Assembly (NCBI GenBank): GCA_027603065.1
Contig: JADGJP010000024.1
Coordinates: forward strand, 1 to 64,000
Origin: Geranomyces variabilis
Lineage: Eukaryota; Chytridiomycota; Chytridiomycetes; Spizellomycetales; Powellomycetaceae
Reading direction: 5' to 3'
Length of the DNA: 64,000 bases
A program made the position numbers and the translations under genes. This document shows, one piece after another, positions 32,834 to 44,814 of this stretch. Under the pieces are notes generated by a model, which did not search any database, was not told where the DNA came from, and worked only from the letters and a program-made list of their open reading frames with translations. Numbering within the stretch: the stretch's first letter is position 1; each line of letters begins with the position of its first letter.

Positions 32834-34317
32834 ATGAACCCTCCAAATTTCGCTGGGCGCCGTGCGCACCCAAAGTTCAAACTTGATAAGCCGATGACGC
32901 TGTCGCAGCTGGGAACCTTTGCCAGTCCGTTTGCAAACTTTGCAAAATTCGTGTAAGCTTTGGAAAACTTCTTTTTTTTGTTGTTTGGTCATGCATCGGA
33001 TGCCTGACGCTTGTTATCCTTCTATATCCCTTGCGCTACAATAGCGACCCGAGTGGCCGGCTTAACTTCAATGGCAAGGCTGTTCTGCATCAGTCGGGCG
33101 TAGATTTTTCAAATGGAAACTCGTATAAAATCAACATGAACGAGTTGATGCTCTTGGAAGAGCTTGGAAAGGGTCAATATGGTGTGGTGCAGAAAGTGCA
33201 CCATGTGCCAACCGGCGTCACGATGGGTATGGTAACGCAAGCGATTCACTTCCATCTTCTGATAAGTGCTGATCTAAAACTTTTGCGGATGCAGCTATGA
33301 AGGAGATCCGACTAGAGCTCGACCAAACAAAGCTGAACCAGATTTTGATGGAGCTCGACGTTCTGCACAAGTCGCAAAGTCCATGTATCGTGGAATTCTA
33401 CGGCGCCTTCTTTATTGAGTCGTGCGTATACTACTGCATGGAGTACATGGACGCAGGATCGCTCGATAAACTCTACGGCGATGGAGTTCCGGAACCGGTA
33501 TTAGCCAAGATCACGTTAGCGGTCAGTGGGATGAGGCTTAGGAACCTTTGATTGAGAAACGATGCTAATATCGTTTCCAACAGATGGTGCGAGGGTTAAA
33601 GTTCCTGAAGGATGAGCTCTCGATCATTCACCGGGATGTCAAACCGACAAATGTTTTGGTGGACACCAAGGGAGCGGTGAAACTGTGTGATTTTGGTGTC
33701 AGTGGCCAGCTCGAGCAGTCATTGGCAAAAACAAACATCGGCTGCCAAAGCTACATGGCGGTGAGTTTTCGTCCGGGAATGGAAGCTTTGCAAAGAATGA
33801 CTAATGCTCATGCTTGAAAATGTTTTAGCCGGAACGCATCACCACTGCAACCGCTAGCACATATACAGTGCAGTCAGACATTTGGTCCCTGGGGATATCG
33901 CTGGTCGAGCTGGCCTTGGGGCACTACCCATATGGCGGTGGCAAGTTCGACTCGGTCTTTGCGCAGCTGTCTGCGATTGTAAACGGCGCGCCGCCGGAGT
34001 TGCCGAGCGATCGATACTCGCAAGATTGCCGCGATTTCGTCGCAAAGTGCCTGAACAAGGCACCCACCGAGCGACCGACATACGCTCAGCTATTGGTATG
34101 CTGCCTCTGGGAGCGGTCTTGCCGTTGGCCATCTGCTTATTTGGGGGGTTCTCTTTTTGTTCGTACACAGGACACACCGTGGTTGCAAAAGTACGATAAG
34201 GAGGAGGTTGATATGGCCGCATGGGTAACGAGCGCGTTAGAGAAAAAGAACGCACGGGCCGCGGCGCAGCACGAGGCAGAACAAGCGACTATGGACCAGA
34301 TTCACCCGGTTGCATAG
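32834..34317 (+). CDS. PBS2: MAP kinase kinase of the HOG/stress pathway (Pbs2/Wis1-like)
   Basis: Six exons (32834-32952, 33045-33226, 33295-33521, 33584-33760, 33829-34095 and 34171-34317) give 372 residues. The kinase domain is complete: GKGQYGVV glycine loop, AMKEIRLE with the ATP-binding lysine, HRDVKPTNVLV catalytic loop, CDFGVSGQL, then SLAKTNIGCQSYMAPERI with the Ser and Thr of the MAPKK activation site. FYGAFFIESCVYYCMEYMDA and the upstream VDFSNGNSYKINMNEL are characteristic of Pbs2/Wis1 rather than Ste7 or Mkk. It would phosphorylate the Hog1/p38-type MAPK in osmotic and oxidative stress. The N-terminus is much shorter than in yeast Pbs2 (668 residues), so SH3-binding docking regions are absent or encoded upstream. 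Confidence 0.9.
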
Positions 34318-35943
34318 GAGTGGTGTAAAAGGAGAGAGACCCGGGGAATGCAGTGGAGTGGAGTGGGTGCTTGTGGCGGGCTCATCCCATTCCTTACTGC
34401 ACTGTAAAAAGACGGCCCGCAGACGAAGGACCGGAACATCTTTTTTCCTTTACTTTTATTCTTTCTTATTCCACGAGGGGTGCGAGTGATACCCGACCCC
34501 AATCCTCATTCATTCTTAATCGGAATCTATGGTCATCACGCCCTCCAATATAGTTTTTGCTTCATTGTCCAATCATGCTCCTGGTTCTCCTCGTTCTAGC
34601 TTCTGTCCAGCGTGGCAAAATTTGGCCCTTCCGGCCCAAGCCCCTATGCGCGCAGTCAATGGCCGGGCAGGCGCAAACAATATGTTTTTCGCGGTATGAG
34701 ATAACCAGTGGCCGCCCGATAATTGACAGCGGTTAGTGAATATGTTCGCCAAGGGCAGTCTGTGAGTCACACTGAATTTGCACGTGCAAGACCTGTGAAA
34801 TCTCGTTTTCCACAACTGCAACGGCTCTTTGGCCGGCGCTCCCGCCTACTGCGGCAGCTGCTACGTTTCTCCCGACCGAGTCTCTCACAAGGAGAGGTGT
34901 TGAAGAGCTTTGGCGAGACCCGATAGAATCCTGGATATCTAAGCAAGGATACTAAAACATCCGAAGATTCATGATGCTGGCAACCATTCGACAAAAAATT
35001 TCAGAACATTCATGCTTCTCGTCGGAACGGTCTCTGACCATTTGCGCTCAGCATAGCACGAGAAAAAAGGTGTTAGAAGGGTGGTTTCAGAACGGTCCAC
35101 AAAGATTATGCCTTCGCTCGACAGGCTGCCCACGATGGCACCTTGCTGGAGTTGATCGGGATGAAAATGACGCAAAACCAGAGACTAGAGGCTGAGGAGG
35201 GACCGTTCACAGCGTCGAGAATAATGAGGGAAGACCACGGACAGCCTGCACAGTACGTCAGTACTTTGCCGGAAATCTGGAGGAAATCAAACGGTTGGAA
35301 GACGACAGATGTACGAGCGCTTGCTGAGGTATTTGCGGTCATCGATCATGAACCGATGTGTACCACTCAAAGCTTGACACGAACTATGGCAGATTCTGAT
35401 CAGGCCCATCTCAGCTGACCTGGCGACAAAACGCTTGCAGCTTGTCCGAAGACTACCCTTGCCAGCATTGCTGAACCGCACCTTTGGCCATCTGTGCTTT
35501 CTGCCCCTGCATCCTGCCACCCTGGAGTGTATGGAAAGCATGGGCGGTTGAAGATGTCATAGAGCCCACGTCGCCTCCTTTGTTCCTCTTAAAACGTCGC
35601 TGCAACGACTGAGCCAAGATGGAGACGGAGACACACGAGGCCGAGGGAAGTCACAAAACGATATATCATGCCGGTGCGGGGAAGTTTTCAATCCGTTAAA
35701 AGTTAATTTTAAACTGCGAGAGAGACAGCCTTAGCCGCCTATTCAGTTTTATCATGAGATTGAGTCATAAGTGAGTCACCTGGCGTCACCAGCATGCTAT
35801 TCCCTGGTTCTAAAACTTGACGCATTAAACACAACGCTGTGGCTATTAGCGGCGGTCAGGATGAGGGGTGTGCCCTATAACGACTAGCTCGACTGTCCCG
35901 CTTTAAATGTTTTTTCGAGATCAGATAAACTACTACTTACGCT
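34318..35943. other. 1.6-kb gap with coding-like stretches on the plus strand
   Basis: Two plus-strand stretches read like exons. One spans about 34778-34948 (contains GVEELWRDPIESWISKQGY). The other spans about 35060-35418 (contains HKDYAFARQAAHDG, LLELIGMKMTQNQ and SNGWKTTDVRALAEVFAV, ending at TGA 35416). I cannot find a start codon or a convincing intron joining them, so this may be an unannotated or decaying gene. The region also has a single TGAGTCA near 34761 and the paired sites at 35761-35778. Confidence 0.3.
35761..35778. promoter_or_regulatory. Paired TGAGTCA (bZIP-like) sites
   Basis: Two TGAGTCA sites start 11 bp apart at 35761 and 35772, about 170 nt upstream of the ATG at 35944, a good position for an upstream activating element of that gene. 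Confidence 0.45.
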
Positions 35944-37172
35944 ATGACCCTTGCTATCCTCACTGCCGCTTCCTCCAAACCTACGCGAGCGCTCCCAATG
36001 CGGTTGGCTGAATCGTTTCCCGACAGTAGCGGCATTACCAATGGAACATCAGGCCTAAATATGCAAGAGCAGGAAGAGCGCTTAACGGCAGCTTTCGACG
36101 CTTACGCCGCAATCTTTAGCCAACTCGTCGAAGACCATGCGCTGCTCGCCGAACCTCCAGGCGAAGCGATGATGCTAGTGCACAGCAAAAACACAGAGCT
36201 TCTCCGCACTATTGCCGATGCGCTCGTCACCCCAACTTTGCGGAAATCACGTGCGGCCGAGGTGTGGGTTTTGCCCGGCTGTCCGGACCATTGGGCGACT
36301 CGATCAATTTAGCTCCTCTGCCTGCACCGCGCCAGGTCGCCGATTGCGTATTGGAAGGCAGCCGAAATAAACTTCCAGCCCCCGTCGCTGGCCTCTTTCG
36401 TAGCAACAGTCGACGCCGAACTCCAACCTTTGAGAACTTTAAATGCGCGATCGTGGTCCCGGCCGGCTGGCTTCACGTCCAGAAAGTGGAGGGAATTAGT
36501 GGCGACTTGCTTCCAGGCGGGAATTGGATCAACAAGTATCGCAAAAAGCTCGAGCTGAACGCGGAGGATGTGAACGGCCATTGTGCGGCTATTGGTGCAC
36601 ACACGGATGGGTTTACGACTCCGATTGGCTCGCATGTTTTTTGTTACGAGGCTTCGAAGTGGTGGTTGGAGAAGGAAGGGCGGAGACGCAGGTTTCATTT
36701 CATTCTTCCGCTTTGCCCAGCACACAATAGCAGCAACGCCGTGAGTTTTCCACTTTGCGAATCTCTTGATCATTGCCAATCGTTAACATATTGCGCTTTT
36801 TCTCGCCTCCCACTCCAGGTCATGAAGATTAAGCCAAATTTTCCAATGCTGATGGTCAACAGCCTGCATGGGTCCCAAGACGAGCGCGACTGGACCCGGT
36901 CAAACGCAATGCTTGACGAACCCGCTGCTGTCTCAGCAAATGAGGATACACCACCTGACGAGCCATTTTACAAGCTGGACTGCTTTGACGACTGGCAAAG
37001 TAGTACTATGTTGCAGCAGGCTAAGGTTCAGAGCAATCTCTCGAGAATCAAGTCGAATTTGGAGCATTTGAAGCGTGGGGGTTTGTTTCAGCGAGATGGT
37101 CGTGGACAAGGTCAAGTCTGCGAGGAAGACTTTCGCGGACGGCACGTGGCGTCGAAATACGTAAGGCAATAG
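35944..37172 (+). CDS. Hypothetical protein, unknown family
   Basis: The first exon starts MTLAILTAASSKPTRA and encodes about 105 residues with a helical middle (FDAYAAIFSQLVEDHALLAE). A later exon reads VPAGWLHVQKVEGI, GNWINKYRKKLELNAEDVNG and GSHVFCYEASKWWLEKEG. A clear intron follows (GTGAGT at 36739 to a CCCACTCCAG acceptor at 36819). The last exon then runs MKIKPNFPMLMVNSLHGSQ to a stop at 37170. How exon 1 joins the second block is uncertain: an intron from about 36262 to 36311 would put the next residues in another frame, so one further intron is needed, or the start is downstream. No known domain is recognised. Confidence 0.5.
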
Positions 37173-37821
37173 GAGGTGAAGCCTGCGCGCTGCGGGAAGT
37201 TGGCATAGGCCAGAGTCGATGTAGCCGTATTTTGACGCACTTCTATTGCTGCTGAAACTGTGGACTGGAGAAATCTCTCATAAACGCTTGTTGTCTCAAC
37301 GAAGCTGGTGCTGGCAAATGGCACTAGAGCTTGGAGCAGACGGCGTGCTCTTTGATTACGCCGGGTTGCCGTTGTTTCAGCCGTTGGCGGGGCCTCAGGG
37401 GGTTCACAAAGTAAGACTCCGAAGCGCATGTCCTGGAACTTCAGCACGGGGCAGTAGTGGTTTGCGCGCACATCCGTCTGAGTAGCCGTCCTTGAAGCAC
37501 AGACAAGTGGCCATAGCAGGCACTGTGTTCATTGTTTTCGTAAGGATCGCGGCATGCAACCAAGAGGTCTGTATACAGGCGAGGTGGCAATGCCTCCGCC
37601 TTTATCCTGTGAATGATTTGAATACAATATGATAACGCCAAATTGCCTTGCGGCATTTATGTCTCGCTGCGCGAGGAGAGCCGAGCTTTTACTCTGGCGT
37701 ACGCATGTGAATCTCAAGATATCGTTATTTGCAATGGCAGATTTTTCTTTTGTTTAGCGTCTATATACAACAGGCTAATATAATGCGAAGGGTGAGTGTT
37801 CTAGATACGCTCATAATAGCT
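37173..37821. other. Intergenic, convergent 3' flanks
   Basis: It lies between two convergent genes. A minus-strand open frame (37441-37656) contains LLVACRDPYENNEHSACYG, which looks protein-like but stands alone with no supporting exons. Otherwise nothing is seen. Confidence 0.35.
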
Positions 37822-40800
37822 TCACAGATTCATAGTGACTGTTAATCCCTTGCCATGCAACATCAACACGCTGCCCAATCCTCTGGTGAGCACATCCAAC
37901 TCGTCGAGGTACTGTGCTGCCCGCACCGCGCTTTGCGCCGTGCCTGCGGTGGGCGCCGGCAGCGTCATCATCAATACACGCGTAGTATCTGCGCCAGAGT
38001 GCACATGGAGCAATTCGTTCAGAATTTCATGCTGTATACCAGTTGGAAGCGTGTCAAAGATTTGCGTCGGCTGGGTCGCAGTAGTCGGACTCGTCGATGC
38101 GCTGGGAGTGTCACTATCCAACGAGGAGCTTGACGACGAGAAAGCAGCCGAGATTTGCTCGGGATTTGAGGCGGCTACGTCAAAGCCAAGCACATATTCG
38201 CGGCTCAAACGTGTTGTCATCAGAGAAGATGGCCGCTGTACGGTGTCGCCGTTTTCGGGTCGTCGCCTCAGACCGCTATAATCATCTTCATCGCCAGACG
38301 ACCCCTGATTGCCGTCTTTCGATTCCAAGTTTGCGGCGCTAATGGTCTCCTTCACGTCTCGCGGTGGCGGCGACGAAGGCGAAGCAGCAGCAGTACGCAT
38401 CCTCAAACGCCGCAATATCTTTTCATACTTTTTGCTTACGCTTGGTTCGTGCTTTGGCTTAAGCCAGACCATTTTCAGCTCCGACTAGATAAACAGACAA
38501 TTTAGATGATGAACTTACCACCTGCGTGCCCAAGACAGCCAGAACTCAAAACACATACCTTGATCCGAAGTCCCTTCAACAGCACATCCACCCTCCGACT
38601 CTCTTCCTCTGCGTCTTCCTCATTTTCGACAAAAACAACCGTCCGTAGCACGCAATGCTCCTTCCATTTGGGAACCATATGCAAGATAGTGCCGAGCTGT
38701 AGCACCAACGTGTAAGAATCAAAAGTATAAGCAGACCGCGCTAGTCCTGTTTGCGCCATCTGGATCGGCCACTGCAAGATAAAAGGAAGGCTCAGTCTCT
38801 CGTGATTACAAATTATCAACTAGAGCTAAGCGAGATCGTAAGCATACCAGATCAATGTAACTTGGGCTAGCACCTGTGGTTGCCGCAAGAGAAGGCGCAG
38901 CAGTTGGCAGCAGAGGCGAGGTCTCGTTTGAAGGTGCTTCATCGTCATCGATGCTGTCAGAAAACCGCTGCGAGAAAAAGCTCGAAAATCTGTGCACCTC
39001 AGATTTGGGATTCCTTGAGCTAACAATGGACCATATCTCCTTGTAATATTTTAGAACATACCGTTTGTACTCTTCAGAGGCATACTTTGCGAAGCGCACC
39101 TTCCGGGAAGAAACGGAAGTAGCGTGCAGCTTCGTAGCCCCAGGCTGTTCGAGATCACCAAATCCCCTGGCGATTGCAACGGCTTTGTCAAGAGCCAGAG
39201 CATCTGCAGCAGATTCAGGGTAAGCATCCATGAAAGATTCAAATGCGACGAGAAGCCATACCAGACCTTCAATGATGCCGACGTACTCGGACGCTTCCAT
39301 TCCCTCGTCCAGATCTACCGAATTTGGCAGATCTGCAGCAAGCGGGTCACTGTCCAACTCGGCAATTTGACCACTAGCATTGGGGTTGGGGTTGACGCGC
39401 TGGCGCATCGTCGAGAAACTACCCCCTTGATCGTCAAAGTCGATCGAGGATCCAGACCTGCGGCGGTCGTCTTCCAAAAATCCCATAGCGAGAATGTTTG
39501 GCTTCATGCCACCAAGCCCGCTGCCGAGGAGTAGATTTTGGGCGCCAATCCTTTCGGTGGGCGCAATCGTTATCTGCACAAAGGCCTTGATCTTAGCAAT
39601 GTCAACGTATCGCAGCCATGCCGGCATCTGGCGCTTGTAGTCCGCGAGCCTGGATCCAAAATCGTCGCCCTTCAAAATTGTGCTCAAGACGAAGAGACCA
39701 CCCTTTTTGAGATCATTGAGGAACTGAACAAGCGCAAAGTCTCGGCGTGGATCTCGGACAAGAACCAACACTTGCGGTCGCCAGAATTTCACATGCTCGC
39801 GGCGAGAATCCAACCGCAAAAGGTATTTTCGTACTTGGTGGTACACCAGAGCTGTTGAAGCAAGCGTCGAAAACATTCGTTAATGAATAGCTCAATGTGC
39901 AATCTTAAAATTCTCCCGCTTACATTGGCTAATATCGCCCCATGTCTTGGGCGGAGCCGCGTAATGAATGCTGACGAAGAGGAGCGCCGCAAATACGCAC
40001 GAGTACAAGGCGTGCAAATCGTCGACGATAAACATGGCACTCATGCATCCGACGAAGCCCGACAACGCGGTTCGCCAGCTGAAGAACTCGAATGTGGGCC
40101 TAAAGTTCGGCGACCCAGACGCGCGGAGCAAAAGACAAGCCAGATTCAACACGCCAAACTGGTTTCCACATATGATTAGTGCTTCGAAAGCTATATACAA
40201 GCAGTTGGCCACGGTGTCTTACTGTGAGCAACGAGCACATCGTGACGAATGGGGCAATGTCGTTCATGTCTCCGACGGCAACCAGGATAATTTGCATGAG
40301 CAGATAGCTGACTACAACCCCCCAAAATTGTGCATATTTCGCATTCGAAAGAACCCGTTGGAGCGACGCCGGAATCATAAGCAGCTCGTCTGTTAATTTG
40401 AGGGAGACCAGCTGTTAGCTGCAAGCCAAGCAATCCTGGTTTGACCCACGTATCCTGAAGCGACCAACCTGCAATTAAACACTCGAAGAGCCTTGCAGCG
40501 CCAAGCAGTGACCCAAGCGCTGAAAAAAACGAGGTCGATGCAATGCCCACGCCCACCAGCGGTGGCAGCAAAGCAACGTCCTGAAGAACATTCACGTTCT
40601 TGAGCAGTGTTTCTCGCTCAATACTGCCTGCAATTAGCAGCGCCAGCAGGCTGTAAGCGGCGTACGTGAATACCAACGCTGCAATTGTTCCTCTGGGAAT
40701 CGACCTGCTTGGTGCCCGAAGGTCGCCGCTCATAGACGCCCCGGCCAGTATGCCAGTACAAGCAGGAAATACAATGGAGAAGACCGTGCGAAAGCTTTGC

Positions 40801-41718
40801 TGGGCGCCTAGGTCCATGGTGAACTGTGGCCACAGGTTGGAGCGCAGAGTGTCCATGTTGAAGCCATCAAAGACGACGAACAGGTCCGGCTTTTCAAAAG
40901 GTGGTTGCAATGCCAAGGAGAAAAGTACCGACGTGGTCGAGATGAGAAGAATCGCGGCCAAGAAGATGGACGCGCGGGCCACAACCTGGGGAACATAGTT
41001 AGCAGACGTTCAAGAAGTAATCTTCAAACCACTGTAGCTGTAAACGTACAGATGATCCAACCATGCAAAGTGCGAGGCAAACGAGCGCTGCGCAAGACGC
41101 ATACAGGAGCTCCCACCACGGGCCGTCCGCGAGGACCGGAGCTATCATGCCTGAAGTTTGTCCGAACGCACCGAGCAGCGGTTCGACAAAACCGAGAAGG
41201 TTCAGCACACCGGTGAGAACTGTTCCAATCCAGAAGACCACGCCAATACTGCCGCCAAACTCTGGGCCCAGCACCCGGCTTATGAGAAAGTAAGCGCCAC
41301 CGCCTTTAACGGTCCCGTTTGTCGAAATCGCAGACAGTGAGAGAGTGGTGGTGGACGTGAGAAAGTAGCCGAGAGTGAAGAGGAGCAGACTGCCCAGCAG
41401 ACCGGCCTGTCCAATAATCCACGGGAATCGTAGAAAAGCAAGTACGCCCCAAATCGACAGACACACGGGAACAAACACGCCGTCGAAGGTTCCGAGCTTG
41501 CCCACGGCGAGAGCCCTGGCAACCCGACGTGATCCAGCGGCAGAGGCACCTGCCGGCTGAGTACGCTGATGACGTGGTTGCCGGGGTGCTGGTGCGCCGC
41601 TGACAGTGGACGAGGGCGTGGGGGCTCGCTGCCCAGTGTGGGAATTCTGAAGTTGCGACGAAAACAGGTCGAGCTGAGTTCCAGCCCGTGCGACAAACTT
41701 TGTTGACGTCGCGGGCAT
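37822..41718 (-). CDS. Cation-chloride cotransporter (SLC12 family, vacuolar Vhc1-like)
   Basis: Seven exons (41718-41050, 40985-40469, 40389-40223, 40158-39924, 39851-38848, 38771-38559 and 38484-37822) give 1155 residues, the usual size for the family. The N-terminal disordered 70 residues lead into the APC-fold core with VPVCLSIWGVLAFLRFPWII, STNGTVKGGGAYFLISR and FWIGTVLTGVLNLLGFVEP, followed by about twelve TM helices. A long soluble C-terminal domain contains WRPQVLVLVRDPRRD and KKGGLFVLSTILKGDD, which are typical of cation-chloride cotransporters. Yeast Vhc1 mediates K+/Cl- symport at the vacuole. It starts 164 bp from the divergent DPH4 gene. An acidic Ser-rich insert in the tail is likely phosphorylated. 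Confidence 0.88.
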
Positions 41719-41882
41719 TGCGGCTGGGGGATAAACTGTAAACTGTAAAGACAACGAAGTACGGCAAGGGTGTATCCAGAAAAGTTGTTGGAGAAGTTTG
41801 AGAATGACTGGCGGCTGTATGGGAAGGCCAGACGGCCAGAGTAGGACACATTTGTTCTCTACCGCTGACACAAAACCAATGA
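41719..41882. promoter_or_regulatory. Compact bidirectional promoter, Vhc1-like gene and DPH4
   Basis: Only 164 nt separate the two divergent start codons. No TATA box is obvious on either side, so a TATA-less shared promoter is likely. Confidence 0.5.
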
Positions 41883-42555
41883 ATGAACGCTAGCACACCC
41901 ACCTATTACGATGCATTGGAGGTGCCGCCGTCGGCCTCGCAAGACCGCATTCGCAAGCAGTACCAGAGACTCGCTCTGCAGGTTGGTACATCTTTTCTGT
42001 TATCTTTCGCAGTACCGCGCATGGCTCTAAACTCCGACGACAGCACCACCCGGATAAGGCACCACAAAAAGCCGAGCATGCGTCCATCTCGAAAACAACT
42101 GATACAGCAGAACGTTTTCGCAGCGTAGTTGCTGCATATGAGGTGCTTGGCGACCCAGATTTGCGCGCGGCATATGACGACGAGCTTGCTGGTATCGTGT
42201 ATAGCGTGGTCCTGCTTGTTCAAACGTTGGAGGAGGAGCTAATCCCCCGCTCCTCTTTTTTGCAGGGCGCAGCGCTGCAAAGCTTGGTCCACTGCACGCG
42301 GAGGTAGATCTTGATGACATGCAGCATGACTCGGCAGCCGAACTGTTCTCGATGCCGTGTCGCTGCGGCGGAAGCTATGTCGTTCGTGAGGAGGAGCTCG
42401 AGGACGGCGTGGACATCGTGGGTTGCTCTACATGCTCGTAAGTTTCTGATAAACCCTGCTGAAGATAGCACTTTTTTGACTGAATGTTCTTCTCCAGGTT
42501 GCGTATTCGAGTACTGTACGCAGAAGCCGAGCAAGAGCCATCTATGGGCGTATAA
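41883..42555 (+). CDS. DPH4: Diphthamide biosynthesis protein 4 (J domain plus CSL zinc finger)
   Basis: Four exons with boundaries near 41981 (donor GTTGGT), 42051, 42191 (donor GTATCG), 42268, 42438 and 42499 give about 175 residues. The N-terminal J domain has YYDALEVPPSASQDRIRKQY, the HPD motif (HHPDKAP) and VVAAYEVLGDPDLRAAYDDE. The C-terminal CSL zinc finger has CRCGGSYVV and GCSTCSLRIRVLY, giving the CxC and CxxC metal ligands. Dph4 with Dph1-Dph2-Dph3 supports the first step of diphthamide formation on EF-2, using its iron-binding zinc finger. The HPD lies directly after the first intron. Confidence 0.9.
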
Positions 42556-43316
42556 ATATGCCCAAGCCATTTGCGCTGGCTTAATGGACGCTCACTAATA
42601 GTCGCGACCTCCTACCGGGGTATCCTTTCGATTCGTGTTCGTGGGTGGGCTTGGACGAGCGATGCGGCGTCAGTGAGCTCAAGCTCGTGTCCGTCACGCA
42701 TCCGCCTCCTTGAGCGGCAAGGGATGCGTATCTGGCTCCATTGGCCTTGCTTGTGCGTAATTGCCGTCGTGGCTGATGAGCGGACCATACGCATGCGGGT
42801 CTCCAGGGATGCCAGGGACCGCTTGTGAGGCTCGGCGATTTCGACCCGAAACTGGCCACTTTTGCCTGCCGCAGCTGCGCATACGTATTGTTGTGTTCCT
42901 GAGACACTGAAATCGCTTCAGGACGGGTGGAGGTAGCGGTAGTAGCCAAAAATGTATTGGACAACTGAAACCCAAAACCTGAGAGCCTTCAAATTGCACA
43001 ATTTAGAATGTACCCAATAGAGACAGACTGTAGCGGACGAGGCTCCGGCTTGGCAAGGACGGCGACGCATAGTAAGCTGATAAAGTGAGCCACGCCCAGT
43101 ATGCAGAATAGGCATTGTGGCCAGACGAAGCAGAGCCTGGCCTATCGATCAGACAGAAGGGCATTCGGGATGAGTCACCGGTGACTTGGTTGTCAGAGCA
43201 ACAGGCAACAAACGCGCCGGTCCCCGCCGTTCCGATCCGGTCCCAGAGCCCTCTCGTCGGCAGATCAGTTCAAGATTCATTTTACTTCTCATCGTCTTTT
43301 CACATCCTTCACAACC
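42556..43316. other. Intergenic between DPH4 and malate dehydrogenase
   Basis: Both flanking genes run on the plus strand. A TGAGTCA site lies near 43170, about 150 nt upstream of the malate dehydrogenase start. Open frames on both strands at 42571-42999 have no recognisable motif. Confidence 0.4.
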
Positions 43317-44587
43317 ATGCTCGCTTCTCGCATCTTTTCCCGTGGCTTTGCCAGCTCCAGCTTCCAGGTAAGGCGCAATGTCTCTCTTGCTAGGTTGAAC
43401 TCCCTGATGCTCACACGTCCATACTTTAGCGCGGAGCCAAGGTTGCAGTGCTCGGCGCTGCCGGCGGTATCGGCCAGCCTCTGTCTCTCCTCCTCAAGCT
43501 CAACCCGCACATCGACCGCCTGTCGCTGTACGACATTGTCAACACTCCCGGTGTTGCCGCCGACCTGTCTCACATCAACACAAACTCGACCGTGACTGGC
43601 CACAAGGGTCCCGAGCAGCTCGGCGCCGCACTGAAGGATGCTCAGGTTATCGTTATTCCCGCCGGTGTGCCCCGCAAGCCTGGAATGACCCGCGATGACT
43701 TGTTCAACACCAACGCCGGAATCGTGAAGACTCTTGCTGAGGCCGCTGCCAAGCACGCACCCAAGGCGCACGTCCTTGTTATTGCCAACCCTGTCAACTC
43801 GACCGTCCCGATCGTCGCGGAGGTGTTCAAGAAGCACAACGTCTTTGATGCCAAGCGCTTGTTTGGTGTTACCACTCTTGATGTTGTCCGCGCGTCTACC
43901 TTCGTTGGCCAGACCAAGAAGACCAACCCGGAGAACATCAACGTGCACGTGATTGGTGGGCACTCTGGCGTGACCATTATGCCACTGCTGAGCCAGACCG
44001 GCACCAAGTTCTCCAAGGAGGAGATTGAGGCTTTGACTAACCGCATTCAATTTGGTGGTGACGAGGTCGTCAAGGCCAAGGACGGAACTGGTAAGCGCAC
44101 CGCGATCCCAACACTTAACATCGGATGTGATAATCATGGTTTGTGCTTGTTTCCCTTCTTTAAGGGTCTGCCACCCTCTCGATGGCCCAGGCGGGTGCTC
44201 GCTTCACTGACTCTTTGCTCCGCGCTCTCGGTGGTGAGAAGGGCATTGTTGAGCCCACCTACGTGAAGTCGCACGTTGCTGCTAAGGACGGTGTTGAGTA
44301 CTTCTCCACCAACGTTGAGCTCGGCGTAAGTTGCGGGCTGCATTTGCAGTGCTTCACCTGAAAACAAATCGCTTAACTATCGTTGTTCAATAGCCCGAGG
44401 GCGTTTCCAAGATCCACGACATTGGCCCGATGTCCGACTACGAGAAGAAGCTTTACGAGGCTGCTGTGAGTGTGCTGTACCGTTCAAGAACACATGAAAG
44501 CCCCCCTCACTCAATACCGTTCTTTCACAGATCCCGGAGCTGAAGAAAAACATTGAAAAGGGTATCCAGTTCGTCAACAAAGCTTAA
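43317..44587 (+). CDS. MDH1: Malate dehydrogenase, mitochondrial
   Basis: Five exons; the first (43317-43367, [17 protein letters not shown]) is a mitochondrial presequence rich in Arg and Ser. The mature protein opens with [19 protein letters not shown] (NAD-binding loop) and continues with [17 protein letters not shown] (the substrate-binding loop arginines), [26 protein letters not shown] and the catalytic His in [13 protein letters not shown]. It ends FVNKA. It interconverts malate and oxaloacetate with NAD in the matrix as part of the TCA cycle. The introns near the 3' end split it into small exons. Codon use is biased to C-ending codons, which fits high expression. Confidence 0.95.
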
Positions 44588-44612
44588 ATTTCCTTGTATT
44601 TTTCTTATATCG

Positions 44613-44814
44613 CATAATATACATGGCAAAAAATTGCCAGATCATCATCTGCTCGCTATATTTCGCTATGCAGTGCTCCTAAGCTAACCATATTGCTCCT
44701 AAGCCTTATTTCATAATATACATGGCAAAAATTTGCCAGGCCAGATCATCATCTGCTCGCTGCCATTTCGCTACGCAGCTGCTCCTACACTGATCTCCGT
44801 TGCTCCTAAGCCTT
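44613..44814 (+). repeat. Tandem direct duplication, about 95-100 bp unit
   Basis: Copy 1 (44613-44707) and copy 2 (44712-44814) share CATAATATACATGGCAAAAA, GATCATCATCTGCTCGCT, TTTCGCTA and GCTCCTAAGCCTT with small differences. The second copy ends inside the last codons and stop of the minus-strand reductase gene, so copy 1 carries a duplicate of that gene's extreme 3' end. Confidence 0.75.

Noticed and set aside
36309-36779. Minus-strand open frame overlapping the unknown gene at 35.9-37.2 kb
   Set aside because: The opposite strand has splice sites and a continuing frame, so this is likely a shadow.
37441-37656. Minus-strand frame with LLVACRDPYENNEH
   Set aside because: It stands alone with no supporting exons or family match.
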